In this document: piece after piece, positions 9,447-17,957 of the stretch
How positions within the stretch are numbered: position 1 is the stretch's first letter
Layout: each line of letters starts with the position of its first letter
Source: Anaerosacchariphilus polymeriproducens
Lineage (GTDB): Bacteria > Bacillota > Clostridia > Lachnospirales > Lachnospiraceae
Assembly (NCBI RefSeq): GCF_003363435.1
Contig: NZ_QRCT01000010.1
Span: 1-64,000 of the forward strand
Reading direction: 5' to 3'
DNA: 64,000 nt
Program-made: the position numbers and the translations under genes
Notes under the pieces: generated by a model
The model's input: only the letters and a program-made list of their open reading frames with translations
What the model was told of the DNA's origin: nothing
Databases searched by the model: none

Positions 9447-9527
9447 TTTTCGAGAATATTATAAAAACAAAGTATCCTATTTTAAAGGGATTGCAGTGCA
9501 ATTTAAAATAAAAAAACTTTCTATTTC

Positions 9528-9591
9528 GATAACTGGCTGCCATTTTCAGGCCCTATAGCTTTGCGTCCTTATCTTTCGGTAAGTTTGCCTT
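9528..9591 (-). promoter_or_regulatory. c-di-GMP-I riboswitch, distal copy of tandem pair
   Basis: The same core is visible on the minus strand: GGCAAACTTAC, a perfect GAAA tetraloop, GGACGCAAAGC, GGCCTGAAAATGGCAGCCAG. The closing stem is weaker (GGCAA with TTATC, one mismatch and one wobble), suggesting lower affinity or stronger ligand dependence. It is followed within about 12 bases by a T7 run (9518-9512), which may belong to its expression platform. It lies about 80 bases upstream of the proximal copy and 26 bases after the promoter's expected start. Confidence 0.9.
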
Positions 9592-9624
9592 TTCGTATAA
9601 AAAGTTTATAATATCTCTATATAT

Positions 9625-9653
9625 AGATTAAATTATCTGCATATTTTTGTCAA
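9625..9653 (-). promoter_or_regulatory. Promoter for the riboswitch-controlled large surface protein
   Basis: Minus strand TTGACA (9653-9648), 17 bases, TAATCT (9630-9625). Transcription would start near 9618, a short distance before the first aptamer. The -35 box overlaps the perfect inverted repeat at 9651-9672. Confidence 0.8.
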
Positions 9654-9672
9654 TAGTACTTTAGTACTATTG
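9651..9672. repeat. Perfect inverted repeat overlapping the -35 box
   Basis: CAATAGTAC, TTTA, GTACTATTG: nine perfect pairs around a four-base spacer. It lies directly after the stop of the 9676 gene and runs into the -35 of the riboswitch promoter. It could be a protein operator or a weak hairpin. There is no T run on the minus strand, so it is a poor terminator. Confidence 0.7.
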
Positions 9673-9675
9673 AAT

Positions 9676-11457
9676 TTACTGAACATGAACAGAACCAATT
9701 TCTACTTCTTCCGTTTCAGGTAAAAATCGTAGCTTCAAATTATATATTCCTTTTCTATCAAAACGTAAGTTCCAAGCAAAAAATGAATTATTATTAGGTT
9801 TTATCTTTGTTACCTTCCAATCCGTTGAAATAGAATTAATAAGATTATCATCATAATAAACATTAATTAAAATTCCATTGATATTCTTAATATATTGAGA
9901 ACTCAAATTTCGTATCCGAACACCTAATAAATAATTTTCATTAATTTTAATTTCATCATTAACATATTTACTTGTTACTTGAAGATTATACTGTTTAATT
10001 AAATTCTGTTCATTATCATTATTAACAATTGATTTTTTGGGCATAGGATTTCCTATTGAAAATTCCCCTAAAACAAGTTTACCATTTTTTAACTGAGTCT
10101 GATTAGCAAAGCGCAAACTATATCCTCCCTTAAGAGGATTTATTACCTGATATAATATAGTATATGAGCCCTCTGCCAATTGGGGTACAGAAATATTATG
10201 TGAAAATTCATATTCTTTTTTATCAGGTTGAATTTTTGTTAAATCCCATCCAGTCTTTTCTTGATAAACTTCCTTACCATATTCATCTACAAGTATTATT
10301 TTACTGTCCCAATTATAATAGAACGGAGCGATTCCTATATTTTTTACAGAAATCCCTAGTTCCATTTGTGTTGTTCCCTTATCAAGTTGTTTCATATAAC
10401 GGGCTTGTGTAACAGTAAAATCATATCCCAACTGACTTGCTGCTTCTATGGCATTTTCCCTTTCAATGGGAGCAAAATCCGTAAGACTTCCTACCAGCAG
10501 CCAAGACGGATGTAATGCATTAAGACACTCTTTATATGATTCTCCCTTTTTCAAACACCAATCTTGGGTTTCAAAAATTTTCTTAACATATTGTGGCATT
10601 AATTCACCACCACCCATATTACGTGTCCAATAATCCGTTAATGTAAAACTCTTTAATCGATTCCATTGCGACCACCCATCCACTATTGACTCGTAGCAAA
10701 ACGAATAATCCGAATAACCTACTTCATAATTATTTGTTCCAGCTTTTGGATAACGACAGGAAATCTGTGTTTTATTAAATGATTGGTCATAAACCTTAGC
10801 CAATTGTCCTAATTGTTCATCTTCCAATCCATATTTAAATGTAGATGTATGCCATTCACCCCATATGCCAACGATAGAAGCTTCAATTTGTGCAATTCTC
10901 ACATCACCATCATAATGGTTTCCAAATTCTCTAACAAAGGAATACACCATTTTCCATAACTCCTGATTTGAATAATCAGGAGAATAACCTATTTCTTTTT
11001 GATTCTTTGTTGGTGATACTAATGAATATTTATAAATTTTCAAACCACGATCACGTAGATATTGAGGAATGCAGATATCATGTCCGGGCATATCCATATA
11101 AAAAGAAACAATACTCTGTCTTCCATAAGAAGCAACTTCATTTAAATAATTATCTAAATTTTTCCAATTGTATTTATTTTCCCCTATCACTATTTCAGAC
11201 AAAGGAATTGATATAAATTCTAAACTTGAAGGAAAATCAGAATAACTTCCAGTACCTTGATAACCTGCAAATCCTTTCAATGGATTATCTGCTGGAGATT
11301 CTGCATATTTTAACAAATGAACTTGAGAATCATCACTTGCTTTTACTTTACTCTTATCATCAATTAATGATTTTTCTTTGTCTATTAAATATAATGTAAT
11401 TATAGTACCTAAAATTATGATCACCACTGCAAGCCAAAAAAGAATTTTTTTCTTCAT
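9676..11457 (-). CDS. Membrane-anchored DUF4832-like putative glycoside hydrolase
   Basis: A 593-residue paralogue of the 5949-9368 product. One N-terminal membrane helix (about 5-25) is followed by a short linker, the DUF4832-like barrel (50-345) with Glu201 in WGEWHTS and Glu285 in MGGGEL, a beta domain and a single C-terminal beta module (about 490-593). No lipobox or clear signal-peptidase site is visible, so it is probably tethered by the helix. AAAGGGA precedes the ATG. It follows the third paralogue (11492-13216) by 34 bases and is the last gene of the long exopolysaccharide operon. Enzymatic activity is inferred from the conserved Glu pair and the context, not established. Confidence 0.78.
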   Translation of the reverse strand: MKKKILFWLAVVIIILGTIITLYLIDKEKSLIDDKSKVKASDDSQVHLLKYAESPADNPLKGFAGYQGTGSYSDFPSSLEFISIPLSEIVIGENKYNWKNLDNYLNEVASYGRQSIVSFYMDMPGHDICIPQYLRDRGLKIYKYSLVSPTKNQKEIGYSPDYSNQELWKMVYSFVREFGNHYDGDVRIAQIEASIVGIWGEWHTSTFKYGLEDEQLGQLAKVYDQSFNKTQISCRYPKAGTNNYEVGYSDYSFCYESIVDGWSQWNRLKSFTLTDYWTRNMGGGELMPQYVKKIFETQDWCLKKGESYKECLNALHPSWLLVGSLTDFAPIERENAIEAASQLGYDFTVTQARYMKQLDKGTTQMELGISVKNIGIAPFYYNWDSKIILVDEYGKEVYQEKTGWDLTKIQPDKKEYEFSHNISVPQLAEGSYTILYQVINPLKGGYSLRFANQTQLKNGKLVLGEFSIGNPMPKKSIVNNDNEQNLIKQYNLQVTSKYVNDEIKINENYLLGVRIRNLSSQYIKNINGILINVYYDDNLINSISTDWKVTKIKPNNNSFFAWNLRFDRKGIYNLKLRFLPETEEVEIGSVHVQ

Positions 11458-11491
11458 CTATGCTATAATCCCTTTCTTGCAAATAATTATA

Positions 11492-13216
11492 TTATTTTTT
11501 TACATATAAATCACCAATTTCTACTGGTATTCCTCTTGCATGTAGTTTAATCTTCAGACTATAGGTTCCAGTGCTTAATCCTTTTATATTATAATTGAAA
11601 TAAGCATTAGTATTTGCCCAGACGTTTCTTATCTTCCAATCTGTGATGATTTTTCTTACAAGTTTTTTATTTTTATAGAATAAGATTTGAACAGTGTCAT
11701 TACCTGTATACCTGTTAATACCATAATTTCGAATTCGAGCCCCTATATTGAACATTCTTCCAGCTTTAATAGTTTCTTTATAATATGCTTTTGTTATTTT
11801 ATAACTTCTAGAAGTACTTGTTGTATCTTTATTATTTTTGACTTTTTTTATCTTTGCCTTACCAACTCTGAATCTTCCTAATTCAAGCCATCCGTTAGCT
11901 TTTTGTGACTTATTGGCAAACTTTAGTTTATTACCATTAGTTAAAGGATTTTGAACCCTCATTGCCATGGTATAAACTCCTTTTTTCAGTTTGACATTTT
12001 TAATTTTTGCACTTAATTTATCTATTTTTCTATCTGCAGCTATCTTTCGAATATCCCATTTAGTATTTATCGTTTTTACCCGTTTTCCTTTGCTATTAAA
12101 TATTGCAAGCTGCATCTTCCACTTATAATAAAATGGAGCAACACCAATATTTTTTATATGTATTTTTATGGGAAATGATTGTTTTTTTGTAGATATTTTA
12201 TTTTTAAAATAAGCTGCAGTTACAGTAAAATTATATCCCAGTCTTTTAGCGGCATTTATTGAGTTTTCACGATTGGCTCCTGTAAGTCTATGACCAGCAC
12301 CGTAAAGCATCCAAGATGGATGAAGTGCTTTAACACATGCATTAAAACTCTCGCCACTTCGAACACACCATCCTTTTGTTACAAATATCCTATTATAATA
12401 CGAAGGATAAAGTTCACCTCCACCCATATTCTTTTTCCAATAATTGGTGGCTCCAAATTGCTTTAACCTTTTATATTGAGACCAATCATCAGTTAATGTT
12501 TCATAGCAAAATGAATAATCTGAATAACCTACTCTCATTCTGCTTGTTCCCGGTTTTGGATAACGTACTGATACTTGTGTTTTATTAAATGCATTATCAT
12601 AAGTCCTTGCCAATTTACTCAAATCCGCATCTTTTAATCCAAAATTTTTATAAGGATATGTATGCCATTCGCCCCAGAAACCAACAATTGAAGATTCAAC
12701 CTGTGCTATCCTCTTATCTCCATCGTACTTTCGCCCAAACGCATTAACAAAATTATAAATCATCTTCCATAATCTTGCATCTGTATAGTCCGGTGAATAT
12801 CCACCTCCAGACTGCGAATAATAATTTACCTTTAATCCTGAATTTAATAAATATTTAGGTATACCAGATTCTCCATATGAATAACCCGGCATATCCATAT
12901 GAAAGGAAACAATACTATGTCTACCATAAGAAGCTACCTCTTTTAATTGATTTTCCAAGACAGACCAATCATATTTGTTTTCTCCAACAACAATATCTGA
13001 CAACTTTATTACTAAGTATTCCATACTATATGGATAATCCGTATAACTACCTGTTCCACGAAATCCCACAAAGCCCTTTAACGGATTATCTGCCGGAGAT
13101 GATGCATAATACAATTTATGCTTTTTCAAACTACTTCCTGCTTGTACATTTAATACATTAAATTGATTGAAAATAATAAATAATACTAGAACAATTCCGA
13201 AAACTTTTTTCTTCAT
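11492..13216 (-). CDS. Secreted DUF4832-like putative glycoside hydrolase
   Basis: A 574-residue third paralogue: signal peptide (1-27, ending near VQAGS), DUF4832-like barrel with Glu183 in WGEWHTY and Glu268 in MGGGEL, a beta domain, a Lys-rich linker and one C-terminal beta module. Unusually basic (many Lys/Arg), which would suit binding to an acidic polysaccharide or the wall. The ATG at 13216 is chosen over a GTG six bases upstream because GGGGAG is seven bases before the ATG but only one base from the GTG. The gene follows the flippase by 18 bases in the same operon. Confidence 0.78.
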   Translation of the reverse strand: MKKKVFGIVLVLFIIFNQFNVLNVQAGSSLKKHKLYYASSPADNPLKGFVGFRGTGSYTDYPYSMEYLVIKLSDIVVGENKYDWSVLENQLKEVASYGRHSIVSFHMDMPGYSYGESGIPKYLLNSGLKVNYYSQSGGGYSPDYTDARLWKMIYNFVNAFGRKYDGDKRIAQVESSIVGFWGEWHTYPYKNFGLKDADLSKLARTYDNAFNKTQVSVRYPKPGTSRMRVGYSDYSFCYETLTDDWSQYKRLKQFGATNYWKKNMGGGELYPSYYNRIFVTKGWCVRSGESFNACVKALHPSWMLYGAGHRLTGANRENSINAAKRLGYNFTVTAAYFKNKISTKKQSFPIKIHIKNIGVAPFYYKWKMQLAIFNSKGKRVKTINTKWDIRKIAADRKIDKLSAKIKNVKLKKGVYTMAMRVQNPLTNGNKLKFANKSQKANGWLELGRFRVGKAKIKKVKNNKDTTSTSRSYKITKAYYKETIKAGRMFNIGARIRNYGINRYTGNDTVQILFYKNKKLVRKIITDWKIRNVWANTNAYFNYNIKGLSTGTYSLKIKLHARGIPVEIGDLYVKK

Positions 13217-13234
13217 TTCCACGCTCCCCTTTTT

Positions 13235-14752
13235 TTATTTTTTGATTTTCTGTATAATATTGTTACATTTCATTTTCAAATAGCCCATTTCATCCCTTTT
13301 GTGATAACAAATCCAAAAAATAACATTTGGTATACTAATACAACACAAAAATTTCCAACCAAAAATTAGAAATCCATCACCATTAAAAATTTGACTTGCA
13401 AATAAAGTTGCTAATGCTGCTACTATTATAACAGCCACTGTACGAATATAATCAAGATAATAATTAATAACGCTTAATTTAAATCCATATTTATGTACGA
13501 TATAAGGGTCAAACCAAATATCTACAAAAATTCTTGTAATACTAGTTCCTATAAATACTCCTATTAACCCATACTGTTTTGCCAAAATAACAGAGGATAC
13601 AAGATTTACTACAACAGAAACAAGTGGCTTATATTTTCCATAAACAAATAGTCCCATCGCCTGTCTGAAACTCCAAATAATCTTCTGCGTACCTGTAACG
13701 TAAAAATTCAAACATATAACTGCAACAATAGGCCAAGTAAAAAGATAAGAATCACCTATCCAAAGATGTATAAAAGGATTAAATAATACAAACAAACAGA
13801 TAACAGAAAATCCAAAAATCCAATTCATAAAAAAATTAAAATTTTTAAACATCTTATATTTGTTTTCGTCACTCTCTGTAGCATTATAATTTCCAATCCC
13901 TGCATCGAACGAGTAAACAATCGTATCTATAATATGTACTACGTGTGTAAGAATAGTAGAATAATTACTATATAAACCGGTTTGCACAATACCTACAAAC
14001 ATTGTAATAAGAATATTATCAGTTGAATTAACCATTACATTTGAAAACTTATAAATAATTAATGCCTTTACGTCTTTCCATATATTGCTAATATGTTCTT
14101 TTGGCAAAGTATGACCTTTTAGGTTTTTCAAAAATGGATACATTCGTTCTACCTTATAGGAAACGTAAATATTTTTAATTAAATCTACCAAAATTTGAGC
14201 AACTAAATAAAAAATAAAACTTTTTGTTATCGCCAAAACAGCTAACTGAGCTGCTACTTGAATAAAATTAAATACAACACGAATGGTCGTATAAATATAT
14301 TCCTTTTGATTGGCTACTAAAAATGCACTTTTGTAAACAAATAAATAGGATGATGCTGAACTAATAACATATAGTACGTATATAATCATCAAATCAGGTA
14401 TATTACTTTTTCTATCCATTAATGGTATCAATGGAGTACATAAGATTCCAACTATTAATATAAATGCTCCGACTGCCTTATAAACCTTTCCATATAAATT
14501 CATCAAAGCCTTCATTTTAGGTTCATCATTTTCCGCAATAGGTTTATACAAATTAAATACAATTGCAGTTCCTATTCCTAATTCAGCCAATGAAAGTACC
14601 ATAAGTACTTCACTAAACAACCCATATACACCTAAATAAGTACTTCCTAAGATATTTATAAAAATTGTTCTGGAAACAAATTGAAGGATAACATTGGAGA
14701 ATTTACCCAAAACTCCTGTTATCATATTTATTATTGCCTTTTTGGTCCGCAT
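13235..14752 (-). CDS. Wzx-like polysaccharide flippase
   Basis: A 505-residue polytopic protein with about 12-14 hydrophobic segments and the polysaccharide-exporter (MATE-like/MOP) N-terminal pattern (FVSRTIFINILGSTYLGVYG). Wzx proteins flip undecaprenyl-linked repeat units to the outer face for polymerisation by Wzy. A strong GGAGGGG lies just before the ATG. It sits between the FemAB-like gene (25-base gap) and the DUF4832-like gene, within the exopolysaccharide operon. Confidence 0.9.
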   Translation of the reverse strand: MRTKKAIINMITGVLGKFSNVILQFVSRTIFINILGSTYLGVYGLFSEVLMVLSLAELGIGTAIVFNLYKPIAENDEPKMKALMNLYGKVYKAVGAFILIVGILCTPLIPLMDRKSNIPDLMIIYVLYVISSASSYLFVYKSAFLVANQKEYIYTTIRVVFNFIQVAAQLAVLAITKSFIFYLVAQILVDLIKNIYVSYKVERMYPFLKNLKGHTLPKEHISNIWKDVKALIIYKFSNVMVNSTDNILITMFVGIVQTGLYSNYSTILTHVVHIIDTIVYSFDAGIGNYNATESDENKYKMFKNFNFFMNWIFGFSVICLFVLFNPFIHLWIGDSYLFTWPIVAVICLNFYVTGTQKIIWSFRQAMGLFVYGKYKPLVSVVVNLVSSVILAKQYGLIGVFIGTSITRIFVDIWFDPYIVHKYGFKLSVINYYLDYIRTVAVIIVAALATLFASQIFNGDGFLIFGWKFLCCISIPNVIFWICYHKRDEMGYLKMKCNNIIQKIKK

Positions 14753-14777
14753 CTTTCCCCTCCGCTGTATTCTATCA

Positions 14778-15557
14778 TTATTTATCTGATCTCCTTATTT
14801 TTTCCTGCATTGTTTTAAGAGATAAAAACATCCTTCCTTTAGAATTTTTAGCACAATAATAATTATATTCTGTTACAATTTGTCCACCAAATTCCATTTT
14901 AAAGTGATCAATGCCTTCCATGGTCTTATTATTACAATCTAACGTTACCCCACCAAAATCAAACTCTTTTAATCCTTTTTCTTTGAATAATTTGATTCCT
15001 TTAAAAATGAGTGTTCGATTTACATTGCAGATCATGTTTCTCTTTTTATTATCATCAGGGTATTTATAATTTAGTGAGGCTGAATACTGCATTCTGCTTC
15101 TAATCTCGTCATATGTATATGTATGATATACAAGTATATCACCAGTTTGTTTCTCTATTGCTCCTTCAATTGCAAGGCAGCCGGCGTCTCTTAGTTGATA
15201 TAGATTTTGTCTGTTACATTTATAAATTCCCCTATTTTTAGAAAAATCATCAAAGTACTTAATAAATGATTCTATTTGCTCATCTGAAGGATTTAAATAA
15301 GTAAAGTACTCTACCTCATCTGACTTTTCCATTTTTCGGATTCCTCTCCTTAAATGTTTCCCAAATGCAGCAAAAATTTCTTCTTCGGACTTTTCCAAAT
15401 CTAATAGAATTGTATGAAACTCATTTGCCCCTTTTATAGGTGATTTGTTTTGAACATAAAATACTACGTCGTATTCATTATGATCGTAATTACTTTTTGC
15501 ATAATAAATATCTACTAATCTCAATCCATGTTTTACTCTTTCGTTAATTTTAATCAT
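14778..15557 (-). CDS. FemAB-like / GNAT-fold transferase, second copy
   Basis: A 259-residue paralogue of 4976-5749, with matching N-terminus (MIKINERVKHG), FDFGG and the C-terminal EFGG. The start codon overlaps the stop of the upstream glycosyltransferase by four bases (ATGA) and has GGGGGG before it, so the two are translationally coupled. Placement between a glycosyltransferase and the flippase suggests it modifies the lipid-linked repeat unit on the cytoplasmic side, for example by adding an amino acid or acyl group. That role is inference. Confidence 0.8.
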   Translation of the reverse strand: MIKINERVKHGLRLVDIYYAKSNYDHNEYDVVFYVQNKSPIKGANEFHTILLDLEKSEEEIFAAFGKHLRRGIRKMEKSDEVEYFTYLNPSDEQIESFIKYFDDFSKNRGIYKCNRQNLYQLRDAGCLAIEGAIEKQTGDILVYHTYTYDEIRSRMQYSASLNYKYPDDNKKRNMICNVNRTLIFKGIKLFKEKGLKEFDFGGVTLDCNNKTMEGIDHFKMEFGGQIVTEYNYYCAKNSKGRMFLSLKTMQEKIRRSDK

Positions 15558-16660
15558 GATATCCCCCCATAAACCTCACTCAAACTCAAAACCACACTTT
15601 CCCATTTATAAGACTGCAATACATGTTTGCGGGCTTTTTGTCCAATCTCTCTTAAACTATTTTCATCATGCAATAAAGCTTCCATCTGATTTTTTAAATC
15701 AACACTGTTGCCTGCTTTGAAACAAAATCCAAATTTACCTGAAAGTTCAATAACATCCATATTCTCTTGAATATCACTTACCAAACAACAAGTACCACAA
15801 CTCATTGCCTCTAATAAACTTATTGGTAAACCTTCAATATCAGACGGCAAAACATATAATAATGCATTACTATAAAGTTCTCCAATACTCTTTCCACTGA
15901 CTTCTCCAATGAAAAGTATCTTATCTGAAGAGAACTTCTCTTTTAAATTATTATAATATGCATCTGTTTGTCCACTTCCACCTGCAACAACCAAGACGAC
16001 ATCTTCTTGCGAAAGGTTTTTAAAAGCTTCTAATAAATAATGACATCCTTTTTCCGGCACTACTCTCGCCAAAAACAAAATATATTTTTTATCCTTTAAA
16101 TCCCATTTCTCTAGTTCATGATTTTCTAAGGTTTGCATATCACGAATTCCATTCGGAATAAAAATTGTGTCTCTATTATATTTTTCTTTAAAATATTGAA
16201 CTAACTTTTTACCAACTACTATTATTTCATCGGCATATCTTGCAGCTCTTTTTTCACCTTTTTTTAAAAAAAGTTTTCCAAACTTACCCCATTTTTCTCT
16301 TTGCCAATCCAGTCCATGTACAGTTACTACAACCTTTTTCCTAAAAATTTTGGGAATCCAGCACATTGCACTTGGTCCTAATGCATGATAGTGCACAATA
16401 TCAGTATCTGAAAATGCTGCATGAATACTCGCAAAAAAAGAATAAACTACAGCTTCTATCCCTTTTATCTTAAGTGTTGGTACAGTTACAATCTTGATAC
16501 CATTGTAATTTTTTTGTTTTCTCATTACATAACCAGATCGGTTGTATACAACAACATCCATGTCATTTTGAGCTAAAAGCAGTCCAATTTCCTCCACATG
16601 CTTTTCTATTCCACCCGAGGCAATAGGGATTCCCTTTTGTCCAATCATAGAAATTTTCAT
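15554..16660 (-). CDS. Glycosyltransferase family 4, rhamnosyltransferase-like
   Basis: A 368-residue GT-B enzyme. The N-terminal part resembles the DUF1972/rhamnosyltransferase group (MIGQKGIP...GGIEKHVEE). The donor-binding C-terminal part has LARVVPEKGCHYL and the E-x7-E region in SDIEGLPISLLEAMSCG. I use the ATG at 16660, since AAAGGA lies six bases before it. The open frame extends 15 codons upstream into the previous gene without a good ribosome-binding site. It adds a sugar to the lipid-linked repeat unit. Which sugar is uncertain. Confidence 0.85.
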   Translation of the reverse strand: MKISMIGQKGIPIASGGIEKHVEEIGLLLAQNDMDVVVYNRSGYVMRKQKNYNGIKIVTVPTLKIKGIEAVVYSFFASIHAAFSDTDIVHYHALGPSAMCWIPKIFRKKVVVTVHGLDWQREKWGKFGKLFLKKGEKRAARYADEIIVVGKKLVQYFKEKYNRDTIFIPNGIRDMQTLENHELEKWDLKDKKYILFLARVVPEKGCHYLLEAFKNLSQEDVVLVVAGGSGQTDAYYNNLKEKFSSDKILFIGEVSGKSIGELYSNALLYVLPSDIEGLPISLLEAMSCGTCCLVSDIQENMDVIELSGKFGFCFKAGNSVDLKNQMEALLHDENSLREIGQKARKHVLQSYKWESVVLSLSEVYGGIS

Positions 16661-16688
16661 CTTTTTTCCTTTCCTCATTTCAGTTCTC

Positions 16689-17906
16689 CTACATGACTTG
16701 TTCATATACTTGTATAAGCTTTGTATAATAAGCTTCCTCCGAATGTACCTTCTCTACTAGGGCCCTAGCATTCTTCCCCATTCGGATTGCTTCTTCTTTG
16801 TCATCTGAGAGCCGTTGAATCTTATATGCTAAATCATCAGCATTTTTAAATTCAAATAGTAGACCAGTTTTTTCATTAACTACCATATCTGGTAATCCTC
16901 CTATGTTTGCTGCAATGGTCGGTTTACCCATACACATCATCTCTAACACAGAATAAGGACCGTTTTCATACCATTCTGACGGCAAAATGTTGGATATTGA
17001 ATTTTCTAAAATAGACGTAAGTTCTTTCCCTGATTTATATCCTAACATTTTTACTTTAGAATTTAAACCTTTATTTTGTAACATTTTTGTAACATTTTCT
17101 TCAATTGGACCTGTTCCAATAATATAGAGCATAGTTTTTTCTACTTTTTCCATCGCTTCTAACAAGGTATATAATCCCTTTTCTTCTGCAAGACGTCCAA
17201 AATAAACAAAATATTCTCCTGGCATAAACTTTGGTTCAAATTTTGAAGCATTAATAAAATTAGGTATGTATTCTACTTTCTCTTTTGCAATTCCAAATTC
17301 AACCATCTTGTCCAAATAAAAACGACTAGGTGTAATTATTTTATCAATGCATTCATTCATCTTCATCCAGTCAGCCAAATACATTTCTATTGTATTTACC
17401 AAACTTCCTGCTCTTGAATCTTTTACGCATTTCCTTTTATAACATTGAATATGTTTTCCACCTTTACATGCCTCACATATTTCATTATGTGCTAACATTT
17501 TGTAATTACCACATATTAATTTCAAATCATGTGCTGTATAAACAACTGGAATCCCATACTTTTTTAATACTCTAAGTATAGAGCCTGAAAGCTGATGATG
17601 AAAGTTCTGTAAATGCGCTATATCTGGTTTTTCTTTTTTAATTAACTGCTCTAATTTTTTGGCAGCTTCAATTGAATATACAATTTTTCCAGCATTTTTA
17701 ACTTTCTGGAAAAATCGGGTCTGCTTATAATAATCAATATTATTTATAAAATACTCATTATAGGCTGATGATACATTATTTTCATGCTTCATAGAAAAAT
17801 GCATAACTTGATGTCCATGTTTTTCCAGCATATGATTCAGCTCAAAATAATAAGTCTCTGCCCCTCCTTTAATATAAAAAAATTTATTTATATTCAATAC
17901 TTTCAT
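16689..17906 (-). CDS. Glycosyltransferase family 4
   Basis: A 405-residue GT-B enzyme starting MKVLNINKFFYIKGGAETY. GGAE is the acceptor-domain loop. The donor domain has FGRLAEEKGLYTLLEAM and the nucleotide-sugar motif EWYENGPYSVLEMMCMGKP. A Cys cluster near residues 131-159 (C-x9-C-x2-C...C) is unusual and may bind a metal. Cytoplasmic or membrane-associated; one of five glycosyltransferases in this operon. Confidence 0.87.
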   Translation of the reverse strand: MKVLNINKFFYIKGGAETYYFELNHMLEKHGHQVMHFSMKHENNVSSAYNEYFINNIDYYKQTRFFQKVKNAGKIVYSIEAAKKLEQLIKKEKPDIAHLQNFHHQLSGSILRVLKKYGIPVVYTAHDLKLICGNYKMLAHNEICEACKGGKHIQCYKRKCVKDSRAGSLVNTIEMYLADWMKMNECIDKIITPSRFYLDKMVEFGIAKEKVEYIPNFINASKFEPKFMPGEYFVYFGRLAEEKGLYTLLEAMEKVEKTMLYIIGTGPIEENVTKMLQNKGLNSKVKMLGYKSGKELTSILENSISNILPSEWYENGPYSVLEMMCMGKPTIAANIGGLPDMVVNEKTGLLFEFKNADDLAYKIQRLSDDKEEAIRMGKNARALVEKVHSEEAYYTKLIQVYEQVM

Positions 17907-17957
17907 GGAATCTTAACCCCTCTCTATCAATTCCTTTCACGAAATGTGCTACTCATA

